A stretch of 64,000 nucleotides of DNA from Arctopsyche grandis (Eukaryota > Arthropoda > Insecta > Trichoptera > Hydropsychidae). Location: NCBI RefSeq assembly GCF_051622035.1, contig NC_135360.1, positions 25,185,206-25,249,205 on the forward strand. The letters are read 5' to 3'. Position numbers and translations under genes: made by a program. Positions 15,526 through 26,892 of the stretch are shown piece after piece (positions within the stretch are counted from its first letter, which is position 1; the number at the start of each line of letters is the position of its first letter). The notes under the pieces were generated by a model. The model worked only from the letters and a program-made list of their open reading frames with translations. It had not been told where the DNA came from and did not search any database.

Positions 15526-15531
15526 AATAAA
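15526..15531 (+). terminator. Polyadenylation signal of CDC5L
   Basis: AATAAA lies 71 bp after the CDC5L stop codon, in a T-rich context. It is the first canonical hexamer downstream of the stop. Confidence 0.6.
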
Positions 15532-15919
15532 AAGACTTAAGTTCGCTATAAATCGCTTACGTAGAATTTTACGATTTTTAATATAAAAAAAATATGAACT
15601 TTTCATTTAATTATATATAATAAATAGCATTAAAGAATTGATGTCACATTCAAAACAAGGTTAGAAAAATTGTACAATATTCACCAAATTTAAATATTGC
15701 TTTATTAGACAATGTATAATTTCTAACTGTATAAATAAATTATAACATCTTTCACATGATTTTGATATTTACGATAATTTCATATTGTTACAATATATAT
15801 GTATGTATAATCAATCCAGAGAATGATTTATTTATAAACTAAAATAACACCTTAAACAACAAACAACAATTTAATATACATATCACAGCATCATCAATCG
15901 AAACTAATGGTAAAAAAAA

Positions 15920-18900
15920 TCACACAAAAGCACTGCTTTCGTCAGAGCTAGAATCGCTATTTATTCTCATCTTAGCCCGTTTATTTTTATTCTGATTCAC
16001 CGGACTGTCCTCGCTAGTATGGCTCTTATTGAGTTCGCTGTTAGACGATCCACAATCGTCACTATACTCTTGCTGATATACCCTTCGTCGTTTCCGCTTC
16101 TTCAGTATGGCCTCGGCTATTTCCAACTCGGACAGGTCTTGCGCTTGTGTCAGGAGTTGTTCGTTGCCGACGCAGAAAGAGTCCTGAGCATTCAAGTAAG
16201 GTTAAATTTTACACAATACAATACATAGTAACACAATGAAACATACCAATTCGTATGAAGCGTCTTGATCTGGATCGGCTTGGGAAAACACGTTGGCGTT
16301 GATCTTGGGAAGTTGCGGTATTTTGAATTTACCATTCAAAGGACTTCTGAAATGCATTTTATTGGTTCAATTTTCGTTTTGAATGTATTGTTGCATAGGG
16401 GTGGGTTCAGGATCCAAATGAAAGGTCAAAGTCGCTTCAAAGCATTTATTTAACGATTCAGGAGGTCCACACGTAACTACCGCTCGCTCCAGAATAATCT
16501 GCTCTACCGTGTGTACCTCCTTATAAAGGACAAGTTTCTCATCACAGCTTCCCCGATCCATTAATGTGTGTATTGTGTAGGCACGTTCGCCCCGGTTCTG
16601 AGAATTCTAGCGGGCAATTACTGAGTCCCGTTTAGCCTAATCCGGGGGTCTATTGTTCACACCTGAATGCACTTAGACAGCGGTTACTCTCTCCCGTGTT
16701 ACCACGTTACAGTATTTATATTTATTTATTATACATATACATATATATACCAGGAAGACCTAACAGGTAAGCCCCAATGCGATTTCCTGGCCAATTACAA
16801 ACAATGCAGCATTTTTATTACGTAAGTCGCTAAATTATGAGACACTGAAAAACTCCAAATTAACGAGACATCTATGAATTTTAAACTAGTACATAAATTT
16901 TATTGTACATAAGTCATATTCAAATAGTGGTGACATAGTCAGAAGGAAGATTTTTAGCAAATTTTAATGGAGGAACCGTTTCAACAATGAAATCAGAAAA
17001 ATTGGCAAACTCTGATAGGAAACGATCGACTGGGAGTCATAAATATCCAAGTATGACTAGCAACATTACGGATAATATACTCATAATAAATTCTTTTCAA
17101 TCGAGGTCAACTCACGGGATCGAACCCGGTGACCTCACAGTGCTAGGCAAAAGTCCAACCACGAAGCCATGCTGCTGGCTATTATTACTATGTATATATT
17201 GTTTTGGGGTCTGGGTCACTGCATCGAACGTCGAAAGATCGAAAAGATGGGGATTCGTTTTCGATCTTTCGACGTTCAATGCAGTGACGGCCACCGATTG
17301 TTTGGTTGATGCAATGATATATGTACTTACTTGACGGATTGTAAATACTTGGCTCTCATGTCGATGGATTCGTTGAGGTCTGCATTTTCATCACAGATGA
17401 AACTGCCTAAAGTAGTATTGGAGCCTTCGCTGTCGTGTTCGCTGCTTCCACCTTCATAAGAATCGTCGGATAGTATAGCCTCGTAGTCGATGAATTCGCA
17501 CAATTTTTTCTTTTTCTGAAGTTTCAAATGCATTTATTAATCACTAGATTGAATTATTCCAAGTAATATTAGATTTATACTTACTTTTTTGGCTTTGTTT
17601 TTATTTACTTCCGTATTACGTTTCTTTTCAAATATGGGCTTCCGAGGAGATTTTGTGAAAAAATCATCATCACTATCTTCGGAATTCTTATACAGTTCCA
17701 AAGAGCTATTTGAACGATTCACGTTGTGTTTCATCATCGTCGTTTTAGATTTTCTAGCGAATGCACTCAGTTGATGAATACTATTGACAGTGTGGTTACT
17801 AGAAGACTGCACTAGATTCACTTGCACTTGTTCATTATCATCAGGACATACATTTTCTTTTGAACTAAACGAAAAATCTGAGCCTAAACTTAGCGAATAA
17901 TCTAATTTTTCTTTAATTGATTTGTGTTTATTATCTGAAGTAGTATTTTTAAATGTATTTACGGAACTGGGAAAAAATGGTGAAGCTTCATCCGAATTGA
18001 ATACAATTCTATTTAACAGTGATGGAGAAGCCGTTTCTGAACGCAATACCGTTGAATTAGTTTTAATATCATTGCTATTGTTAAAAGGTTCTAAATCATT
18101 GTCAACATTTCGAATCTCATTAGAAGATTTAATGTCGAGTGAGTCATCTGAACTTTCGGAACTAGCAAGGATGACTATATTTGGTTTCAATTGACTGAGC
18201 GTCTTTTTAGTTTTGAACATCTTTGGTTTAGCAACCTGAGAACAAAGTATAATTGAATGACTACTTTCATTACCATCATCACTTTTTGACATATCTAGAT
18301 CAGTTTTGTCTTTATTATTAATCATGTTGATGGCTTGTGTTATAGATAATAGCGTAGACTCGTTGCAATCATTGAACGTTTGATTTAGATTCCTTTTAGG
18401 AGTGTGTAAAGAAAGATTTATGTTTGATTGAATATTAAATTTGGTATCGTTCAAACGTAAGCGCAAATCGTCATCACCGTTGAGGATTTTCGGTATAAGA
18501 GCGGCATTAGACATTCTCGATTTTCTATCGCGTTGAGTCATGATAATCGGTGAAGTCGAATCTTGCTCAATATTTATATTCCTATCCAAAATTGGAGATT
18601 TGATTGAAGAAATTTTTGATTCGTTTGTGGATTCGTCGAACGAATTGCTCGCAAATATGTCTTCAACACCACCGAGGCCGAAAAATTCCAATGGATTTTT
18701 AGTATCATTGAGCAGACTGCTACGTTTTAATTCCATATTACATTCAAGATTGGCATTTTTAGGACTGTTAGTATCACTAAATGCAAAATTAGACTCGTCG
18801 AAAATACCGTCTACATCAATGACATTAAAATTGTCTCTTTTAGTGCTGTCGTTATTTTGACAGTTTTTTTGGGCATCAAGTGAAGTATCATTGATTTCAC

Positions 18901-21900
18901 AGTGAAAACTATGATCGTCAAAATTAACATTGTGTTCGGCAATGTCGAATTGATCCATATCAAAATCTTCAATGCCGCTGTTGTCCGATTTTGGAGATAG
19001 CACTAATGATACGTCAATTTTCATATCTACCGATGAATTAAGATTTAAACTACTAAGACATAAACTATCGTCAAGTTTGTAGTTGGGTAATATAGCCGAC
19101 GATAAATTGGAGGCTTTAGCTTTTATCAATGTTAATTCTGGAAAAGTATATTCCATTACACTGTCTAGTTTAGATTTGCCAATATCTAGCTCAACCATAA
19201 GATCTACCAGGCTAAATGGAATGTTTTCCAATTTTAGATGATCATTTATCGATTCTTGAGTACTAGTATCGATGCCGCACTCGTTTAAAATTTCATCTAA
19301 TCTATCTTTAAATAGAGTTTCTTCTTTATTATTAGCTCTATTGATTTTTCTGAACAGTTGCCGGATGTCATTATTGTTTTTAGGTTTCTGGGAAGCGTTT
19401 ACTTTTTCCCGTTTCTTTGGTGCTATAATTTTCTTTGCGTTTGGCACAGTGTTAATTTCAAAATCTAAATTCGGTGGACATATATCTGAAAAGAAAGAGC
19501 AATGGTTGATTATATTATATACTGTGTAGTCACATATTTTAAAAATTACACTGAGCAACCAAAAATCACGTTTTTTTCTTACCGAAGCCGAGACTTATCA
19601 ATCAAAGTTTGACCCACTAAATTCGAATATGACAATGATTTTTGTTGCCTTCTTCTCGTTTATGAGATATAATGTTTTAAAAAAGCGCAATTTTTACAGA
19701 TTTAAAAATATACAGCAATAAAAAATTATAATCAATAGAAAAACATCTGACTATGGATTCCAATAATCACTTTTGGCACAGCAATACTAGATTTTGAGTT
19801 AAAAACTGCAAAAGTCAAAAATCTGTAAAAATTGTGCATTTTTGAAAAGCTTATATCTCATAAACAAGAAGAAGCCAACAAAAACCATTGTCTTATTCAA
19901 GTGGCTCAAACTTAGTATAGATTAAGTGTCTAGTCCGGTAATTATTTCTGTTGCTCAGTGTTATCAATATAAATAATTGAATGTATTACTGGCATCGCAA
20001 GTAGACTGAATATCAAATCTTTTCGAATCGGCAAATTGAAGCAATTTAGTAAAAATTTCACTATTCACAGAATGACCCATTTCGCACGTATTCTGTAAAA
20101 TTCGTTGCCATTCTGTGCGTTTTGATAAGAGATTTCCTGGATTTTCAATTGATATATCGACATTTGCCGAGTTTAAGAAATCCACTTTAAAATACGTTAT
20201 AATGTTTATTAAAATATATATGTATATGAAAACGCATCTGATTAAAAATAAAAAAGAAACTGATGATACCTTTAGATGTATCGAAACAATCTAATTCTTT
20301 AACGAAATATTTTGACATATTAAAACTTTCACCATAAGTAGAAAGAAACTCTTCTTTCGATATAAGAGCCGGTTTGATTTCAACATTATTTTCATTTTTT
20401 GTTTTACCGAATATATCCTTCAATTTAGATTGAACCTGAAATATTTAATTGTATTATAAATTTATATGCAATTTTTTTAATACATTGATTAACAATGCTT
20501 TACCTTTTTAGATTGATTCCCTTTTTCAACTACCTGTTTCTTTTGTACTGTTATGAACATTTTTTGACATACTGGTTTTATATTTTGAGGGATCATTCTT
20601 GGATTGCCTGTATATAAGCACTTTTGAATTTCTTTACTATGAAGTATTCTTTTGTTTAAATTATCCCTTTCATACATGCAATCTCGCAATGTCTACAATG
20701 GATAAAACAATAAAATAAAATATGAATTTTACAGATACATATGTATAATACATTTCAAACAAATTACTTGATGTTCTTTTCCTTCGGTGACTAGAATTAC
20801 AACACGACCATTCCTTTCCCTGCCAGTTCTTCCACATCTATAAAGAATATCATATCATAAATGTTACAATAAACAAATCCAAGTACATACATAAGTAGCG
20901 TATTTCCGAACCTTTGGACTAATCGTACGGGTGATTTATTTGAAATATCAAAACAAATAATCAAATCGACATTGCCGACGTCCAATCCTTCTTCGCCGAC
21001 ACACGTTGATATTAAAACATTGCAAACACCTTCCCTAAACAGCTGCATCACTTTCAATTGCTGCTTTTGTGAAAATGGTTTTAAATTAGAATCTTTTCCA
21101 CCTGAAATAATATCGCAGAACGTTTAAAATAACAATTTTTAATACAAAAACAATCAATGCAATTTAAACATACCTGAGCCGGCACCTTGACCGATGAACA
21201 TGTTCGGTTTTATCAACGGTCTACATTGCAAAAGTAAACAATGCACCAAGTTGACACTTTCCCTATACTCACAAAATACTAAAAAAATAATATAAAGCAT
21301 TATTTTGTTGTATCTGAATACAATATAATATAAAATAAGTGCAAACAAACTGATAGCTTTTGTCTCTTGGCCTTTGTACTTGGCTGTGTTGAAATGTTCC
21401 AACATAATACTCTTCAAATGATCAAATTTGGGATGGCCAAATATTAAATTTTCTTTTATCTAAAATTTTATAAATTAAAATAAAATAAAACAATAGGATA
21501 TGACTTAAATAATTTTAACGGTTTTCCCGCGGCCGTCTTCTATGGAAGCTTTGAGCGACAAGTCTGTAGCGCGGCTGTCTTCCATAGAATTTCTGAACTT
21601 TGCACGGGATTTTGAGGCTTATATGCGCCTATTTCAACTGTTTTAAGGTTCAAAATTGGTTGAATATATTACTGAGTTAAATTCCATCTATAAATTTGCT
21701 AAAAAAGGAATATAGCCAGCAGCATAGCTCGGTCGTTAAGCTTCTGCTTAGCGTCAAGAAGGTGCCGGGTTCAATCCCCGAATGAAAATGAATTTTTCAG
21801 AGTATGCTGTTGGTCAGACCTGGATTTGTGACTCCAGGTTGATCGTTTCCTATCAGAGTTTGCCAATTTTCTCTGATTTCATTGTTGAAACGGTTCCCGG

Positions 21901-24160
21901 AAAAAAAAATTGGCTAAAAATCCTTCCTACCTACTATGTCACCACTATTTAAAGTTTGATTGATGTACAATTCATAGATGTCTCGTTAATTTGCGAGTTT
22001 TTCAGTGTCTCGCAATTCAACGACTTGTAATAAAAATGCTGCATTTGTATTTGTAATTGGCCAGGAAGGGGCATTGGGATTTTCCTGGTATATATGTAAA
22101 ATAAAAAATATATACCAGTCAAAATATTAGTTTTTTGTGGAACCATAATGAAACCTCGTTTATGTGACGTCACGTCTTCATACAATTATGAAGAATGATT
22201 ATTTGACAATTAATCAAGAACTACGAGATATATTATGTATTTTATTGTTTAAAATAATACTTTATGTGTTAATTAACATATCTGGTTTCTTGAGTAAATA
22301 TTAAAATCTGTATTTAAGGTCGAAAACTCGATTGCCAAATTCGCGAAAAAGGTGCCGCGCCGCGTACAGGGCTTGTTCGCTATATTTATTGCCGCGGGTA
22401 AAGGGTTAATATTATATATATGTTTATACTTCCGGTATGGTGCCATCGGGTAAAGTGCTTCTGTCTATAGACATCGGATTGACTCCCAAATCGTCCCTCA
22501 ATCGTTCCAAAAAATATACAAGTCGATCATCTTTTCCGACCCACGTTTTATCCGTATGTTCGTCGAAAAAATTCAAAAACACACGAGCACCGTGACGCGT
22601 CAATAATTCTAATGCATGGTACAATGTTATAACCATTGTAAAATCTAACATTATAAATTTGTGTTGGGGATGTCTAAAAAAACAAAAAAAAAATTAAGTA
22701 CAAATTAAAAAAGTAAAAAAAAAATCATTTGTGAACCTACCTTAGACTTTTTTCTTTAGTTTGATATTCTTTAAACAGCATTATTATTCTTCCTTTAGAA
22801 AGAGCACCAATATTACCCGTCAAAACTTTACATTGTACTAAACGTCTAGTATAAATATCTAAAATCTAATCGATAAGTATAAATATCAATAATTCTTTGC
22901 ATTAAAAATGGAATAATACAAAAACTTCCAACCTCTATAAATTGATTTCTAACAGCATTGAGATCATTTCCAAGTGGCACTACTACAGTTTGTATATTTC
23001 TAGAATGGCTATACATAGCAACGTCTATACATTCTTCAGTACGCAGTTCTAAATGTGATATTTTTAAATTTTGGACAACCTTAAAACAAATAATGTAAAT
23101 AAAAGCCAGAAAATAATACTTGGAATGAAAAAATCATAACAATAACAATTTTACATGTATAACGTCTTCAACTTTACTTCCTGGAGTGGCAGAAAGTGCT
23201 AAAATTCTATACAACTTGTGTTCTTTAATGGCGAGCAATTCAACTAATTGGCAATAAGAGTGTCGGCCTTTGGCTCGGTGAGCTTCGTCTATCACAAGAC
23301 ACCTGACAAGTTCACCAGGACAAGATCCAGATTCTAAATCGTTCTGTACCACTTGTGGTGTAGCAAAAATAACTCTCTTCTGTTTCCAAGCTATCTTTCT
23401 CGCCGCAACTGGCATAGTACCTAAAACAATTCAAATATGTTCATAAAACATTCCAAAAACAATTTAATAAGGTCAATTCAACGAGGTGTACCAGTCATTT
23501 CAATTGTATCTTCAGGAGGAATGGCCATTATATTATAACAAGCGTCGATCTGTTGTGCTACTAGCGGACGGGTTGGTGCAACAAATATGATTTTGCCCAT
23601 TGGATACCATCTGTAGTAATTGCACATTACGACTGCGGCTATGAAAGTCTTACCCAGCCCGGTCGGTAAGCTAACCTAATTGAAGGAATGATTTGTTAGA
23701 ATCATTGGATAGGTTAATTTACAGTACATACTATCAGAATAGAACAAACCAAAGTATTTTTAAATAGAGAGGTTTTGACGATGTTGAACTGATAATCTCT
23801 GACAGAATAGTTTGTAGGGTATATCCAAGTGTTTCCATTGTTTTTGTCGAAGCCCACAAATTCTTCATCGCAACAGAGGGCGCTGAAAAAACGTAAATCG
23901 ACTTATTTTAAATAAAACATTGTATGTAAGTGATAAATTGCGGTTTAATTTAATCTATTTTAGAGTCATGGACAATTCAAACCGAACTGTCAAAATTGAA
24001 ACTTATTAAAAAGTTCACTAGTTAGTTAAAAGTCAAGAATACAGAATTAAATGGGTGTTATTGGGAATTATATTGTTTTAATAAATCTTTTAAATGTTTT
24101 TGTGAACCTAATATCAAGCAATGAAGCCTCAAGAAATGCAGCATCGTCTGCATCATCCAT
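15920..24160 (-). CDS. Fancm: FANCM, Fanconi anaemia group M / Hef-Mph1-type DNA helicase-translocase
   Basis: Eighteen exons on the minus strand: 24160-24108, 23882-23750, 23675-23492, 23420-23155, 23079-22933, 22865-22741, 22673-22430, 21459-21351, 21278-21174, 21101-20912, 20837-20768, 20692-20504, 20435-20270, 20184-19990, 19485-17585, 17515-17331, 16346-16247 and 16183-15920. They sum to 4626 nt (1541 aa) with every phase matching. The start [14 protein letters not shown] leads into [16 protein letters not shown]2 helicase motifs: PTGLGKT (66-72), DEAH (168-171), [17 protein letters not shown], and [10 protein letters not shown] as motif VI (from 518). A 634-codon acidic, Ser-rich exon follows, then the conserved [19 protein letters not shown] (about 1416-1434). 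There is no C-terminal ERCC4-type nuclease or HhH domain, as in other insect Fancm proteins. Predicted role: branch migration and fork remodelling at crosslinks, with MHF partners. Introns carry a SINE, a MITE and a small nested ORF. Confidence 0.95.
16367..16561 (-). CDS. Candidate small ORF nested in FANCM intron 16 (64 aa)
   Basis: A 64-codon ORF from ATG (context ACATTAATGG) reads [20 protein letters not shown] at its start and ends [12 protein letters not shown]. An AATAAA on the same strand lies within about 10 bp of the stop, just before the intron's acceptor (CATTTCAG at 16347). The upstream 150 bp is GC-richer than the rest of the intron. The composition looks like a real soluble protein, with no low complexity, no membrane segment and no transposase motif that I recognise. 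It could be a retrocopy, an exon of an unknown transcript, or chance. I do not assign a function. Confidence 0.35.
   Translation of the reverse strand: MDRGSCDEKLVLYKEVHTVEQIILERAVVTCGPPESLNKCFEATLTFHLDPEPTPMQQYIQNEN
16735..17200 (-). repeat. tRNA-derived SINE, copy 2, in FANCM intron 16
   Basis: A near full-length copy in minus orientation. The tRNA-like head is at the right end (GGGATCGAACCCGGTGACC contains the B box, ending near AGCCATGCTGCTGGCT). The body (GATAGGAAACGATCGAC on the plus strand) is in the middle, and the 3' tail at the left end contains GGCCAATTACAAAC and the terminal CCAGGAAGACC / TATATATACCAGG. It matches the copies at 4.9, 21.7 and 49.3 kb. Confidence 0.8.
17213..17292. 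repeat. Short foldback hairpin with about 33-bp arms
   Basis: GGTCACTGCATCGAACGTCG followed by AAAGATCGAAAA pairs, after a roughly 12-bp loop (GATGGGGATTCG), with the inverted copy TTTTCGATCTTTCGACGTTC...GCAGTGACGGCC; one base is mismatched. It lies in FANCM intron 16, between the SINE and exon 16. The GATCGAAAA/TTTTCGATC core also occurs in the inverted-repeat arms at 24.4 and 27.3 kb. Confidence 0.8.
19549..19960. mobile_element. Foldback MITE, family D copy 1, with TTA target duplication, in FANCM intron 14
   Basis: Terminal inverted repeats CACTGAGCAAC and GTTGCTCAGTG are flanked on both sides by TTA (19546-19548 and 19961-19963). The interior is itself partly palindromic: TTTTTACAGATTT near 19690 pairs with AAATCTGTAAAAA near 19825. 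A 3-bp TTA/TWA duplication is characteristic of PIF/Harbinger-type elements. Two further copies lie at about 34995-35310 and 44045-44355. 412 bp, non-coding. Confidence 0.75.
21712..22140 (+). repeat. tRNA-derived SINE, copy 3 (best preserved), in FANCM intron 7
   Basis: Plus-orientation copy. The head AGCCAGCAGCATAGCTCGGT with GGTTCAATCCC gives A-box and B-box-like internal Pol III promoter elements. The body has GATCGTTTCCTATCAGAG and ATTTCATTGTTGAAACGG, and the tail has GTAATTGGCCAGGAAGGGGC and CCTGGTATATATGTA. It explains the long intron between FANCM exons 7 and 8. Confidence 0.85.
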
Positions 24161-24230
24161 GACGGCCCGCAACAACACTTCAATAAAATGTTGACAGCTG
24201 AACACGTTTTGGCCTAAGAACCAACTACGC

Positions 24231-24386
24231 GGTTCGGTGATTACTAGTCAAATGTGAACCGGTCACAGGACAACCGGTCACTCTAGATCGGTCACATGTG
24301 ATCACCCGTCACACTAAAACTGGTCACGAGAAAACTGGTCACACCCAAAAATTGGTCACACCCGAAAATTAGTCACGAAAATATAT
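24231..24386. mobile_element. Half copy of the GGTCAC foldback element (family A)
   Basis: Starts GGTTCGGTGATTACTAG and continues through repeated GGTCAC units (CCGGTCACAGGACAACCGGT, AACTGGTCACGAGAAAACTGG). It is nearly identical to one arm of the complete hairpin at 33832-34148. The second arm is missing, and the sequence runs directly into the inverted-repeat island that starts at about 24388. Confidence 0.75.
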
Positions 24387-24483
24387 GGGTCTACGTCACG
24401 GGCCCGAATGTGAAACGCCCGAAAACGCAAATATCGGAAGGCAAAGATCGAAAATCGAAAGATCTTAACACTTTGGTGGACAC

Positions 24484-24541
24484 GACTGCAATTGCAGTCA
24501 TTTTTTTGTATGCTCGTGGGACACGAATGCAATTGCAGTCG
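24484..24541. repeat. Two copies of a CTGCAATTGCAG palindrome
   Basis: GACTGCAATTGCAGTC at 24484-24499 is a perfect 16-bp palindrome. A second copy, with one altered end base, lies at 24526-24541 in a similar GGACACGA context. They lie just inside the left arm of the island. Confidence 0.6.
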
Positions 24542-24588
24542 TCACATAAAACTTGTTTATTGCGCCGGACTAGCCATACAATGCATAG

Positions 24589-24719
24589 GCGCCGTCCACA
24601 CACACGGTATTTACCGGCGATATTTACGATATTTTCCATAACCAGTTCCTAAATAGCAGCCACAGGTTGCAATATGGGAACTGGATACGCCGGTAAATAC
24701 CGTGTGTGTGGACGGTGCC
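24589..24719. repeat. 130-bp hairpin-forming inverted repeat
   Basis: GCGCCGTCCACACACACGGT followed by ATTTACCGGCG (24589-24620) is inverted at 24687-24719 (CGCCGGTAAATACCGTGTGT and GTGGACGGTGCC). Inner segments AACCAGTTCC and GGAACTGG also pair. Non-coding. Confidence 0.75.
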
Positions 24720-24825
24720 ATAGAGGCACGCGTGACAATTATGTAGTTTGTAAGCTTGTATAAACTTGCAACAATTACGTCCCCCCACAAACACACACTT
24801 TTGTCACTTGTTGTCATTTTGATTT

Positions 24826-25204
24826 CGATGTGCGTGCGTGCGTGCTTTCATGCGTGCGTGCGTCCATCCGTGCGTGTGTGCGTGTGTACGTGCGTGCGTC
24901 CTTCCGTGCGTGTGTGCGTGCGTGCATCCGTGCGTGCGTGCGTGTGTATTTGCGTGCATCCGTCCATCCGTGCGTGCGTGCGTGCGTGATACGATTTCGA
25001 TGTGTGTGTGTACATGCATGCGTGCAATTTTGATTTCGATGTGTGCGTGTGAGTTCGCGCGTGCGTGTGATTTCAATGTGTGTGTGTGTGCGTGCGTGCG
25101 ATTTTGATTTCGATGTGTGTGTGTGCGTGCGTGCGTGCGATTTCGATTTCGATTTCAATGTGTGCGTGCGTGCGTGCGTGCGTGCGTGCGTGTGTCCGTG
25201 TGTG
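24826..25204. repeat. Degenerate GCGTGC/TGTGCG microsatellite
   Basis: About 380 bp built from GTGCGTGC-type tetramers, interrupted by repeated GATTTCGATGTGTG spacers. The purine/pyrimidine alternation is nearly continuous. ORFs in all frames here (Cys/Val/Arg or His/Thr/Ala repeats) are artefacts of the repeat. Confidence 0.9.
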
Positions 25205-25207
25205 CGT

Positions 25208-25460
25208 ACGGTGTTACGCGCACAAAATTTCAATCGCGACAGCTGGCTCACGGGCATTACCGAATGTGCCGATACTGGTGGTATCAGTATTTGACCGAAA
25301 ACAAACCTTTGGAACTACCGGTACTACAAACTAAACAAATGCTTTTGAAAATCCGCAGATTTGTCAAAATAACTGTTTTGAGCTGTTGTCGCGTGAGTGA
25401 AATTTCGTGCGCGTAACACCGTTTGTCGCGAAACCGTGAGCCAGTTGTCGCGAAACCGTT
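25208..25460. repeat. Inverted repeat pair with about 50-bp arms
   Basis: GGTGTTACGCGCACAAAATT and the following GACAGCTGGCTCACGG (25208-25262) return inverted as CCGTGAGCCAGTTGTCGCG and AATTTCGTGCGCGTAACACC (about 25396-25460). The order within the right arm is partly duplicated or rearranged. Non-coding. Confidence 0.6.
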
Positions 25461-26082
25461 TATAACGGACCGTCCACTTGTTTTTTTTATATATGTATGT
25501 ACATATACATGTTTACTGCGCCCGACAAGTCTGTGCTTACAGGCGCGAGTGAAAAGTAAGTTGGTATGCCTACACATCACAACAGTGTATTTCATTTGTT
25601 TTTCACAATAGTGTTTTTCAGTTGTTTTTCACGACAATACATACGATTTTTTGTATAAATTAGATAGTTAGAACAACTGCTTTTGATTATTATTACTTTT
25701 ACTACTAGTTGATGTTTATAATATGTATGTATGTACAGTCGATGTATCGCAAAAATCAAATTATTCATCAAAATTAATTTATCTTATTTAGAAATTAGAA
25801 ATTAAAAATACGAAGTTGTACGCCCCCCACTTCCCATGCTGAAATCAAACATCAAATCAAATACGATATGACCACGATCACCAAGCACGACCATTCGCAA
25901 CGGCGACCGGCGGCCTTCTGGCGAAGTAGAAACGACTATAAGCGATATACGATAATTGTGGGTTTTAGTGATGGTTTATCTATGTTTTAAATGTTCATGA
26001 AATGCATCGATAATTGGTGTCCCACGCGAGGCGCAAGTAATTTTGAAGTGTCCACGAAAGCGTTAAGTCGAAAGATATAAAA
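25461..26082. other. Non-coding stretch inside the repeat island
   Basis: I see no gene-like ORF here. The stretch contains short TACATATACATG-like motifs. Around 25860-25950 there is a GC-richer segment (ACCACGATCACCAAGCACGA) without recognisable function. Confidence 0.4.
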
Positions 26083-26270
26083 GGGTGCATAGTAAACGGT
26101 ACATACTCATTTAATTTGCGCGAGCAGGATACAACAGGAACAAGAGGAACAAGCTTTTCCTCCCGTATTCTGCGCGCGTACATTAATACGGGCGGAAAAG
26201 CCTGTTCCTCTTGTTCCTGTTGTATCCTGCTCGCGCAAATTAAGTGAGTATGTACCGTTTACCATGCACC
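26083..26270. repeat. Foldback hairpin with about 80-bp arms
   Basis: The arm from GGTGCATAGTAAACGGTACA through GCGCGAGCAGGATACAACAG to CCTCCCGTATT is repeated inverted from AATACGGG to ACCATGCACC, with a roughly 17-bp centre around GCGCGCGTACATT. A third, single-arm copy (CTGTTGTATCCTGCTCGCGC) lies at about 27170-27232, so this unit has amplified locally. Confidence 0.85.
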
Positions 26271-26324
26271 TTTTTTTTATCTTTGAACTTAAGATCTTTC
26301 GATTTTCGATCTTTGCCTTCCGAT

Positions 26325-26892
26325 TGTAAGATCACCAATTTAGTAGTCGGCGGACATCAGTGTAAGACAGGTAGTGCTGGCTGCGGCGAAGTTGCGACGT
26401 TCGTTGAGGGGGTCACCAGTTATAGAACAGGGGTCACCAGTGTAAGACAGGGAAGGTATGTTGACCGTATCCCGGTCTAACGAAACACGTGTTGTGTAGT
26501 TTGAAAGAGGATCGTTTATTTTTGTTCAATTGGTACAATGGTTATTGTATGTACGAAGAGGTTTCTTCGGAGAAGTGATCTGTATGAACTCCAGAGGCTC
26601 ACTCTGCCGGTGGAGGTTGCTGCGTTGCTTTATAAACGTTTTGGGTTGAAGTGTGTCGTGTGCACATCTTTTGTTCTTGGTACTCGCGAGCGTGGTTTTA
26701 TGGGTTCATACGCCTGGACGTAGTTCGTGGTTTTTATGGGTTCAGTGTGTTCTTCCTTTGTTTCCCAGATACGTGTATAGAAACACGTGTCGACCTTTTG
26801 ACGAGGCGAGCGTGTGCCATGCGTTAATGACTTTCCTGGATATGTGTCGCAGTGACCTGATGAGATCATTTCAGTTGTACTATATGCCTACA
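26325..26892. mobile_element. Solo LTR with 4-bp target duplication
   Basis: A 568-bp segment beginning TGTAAGATCACC and ending ATGCCTACA is flanked by CGAT on both sides (26321-26324 and 26893-26896). It interrupts an otherwise matching inverted-repeat arm exactly at the duplicated CGAT. TG...CA ends and a 4-bp duplication are the signature of an LTR retrotransposon, and a single LTR without gag/pol is the product of LTR-LTR recombination. No coding sequence remains. Confidence 0.8.

Noticed and set aside
21720-21790. Possible tRNA gene with a B box
   Set aside because: The tRNA-like head continues into a SINE body and tail shared with three other copies, so it is a SINE promoter and not a functional tRNA gene.
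24814-25257. Overlapping ORFs rich in Cys/Val/Arg or His/Thr/Ala
   Set aside because: They are reading frames through a GCGT-type microsatellite on both strands; there is no non-repeat sequence or domain.
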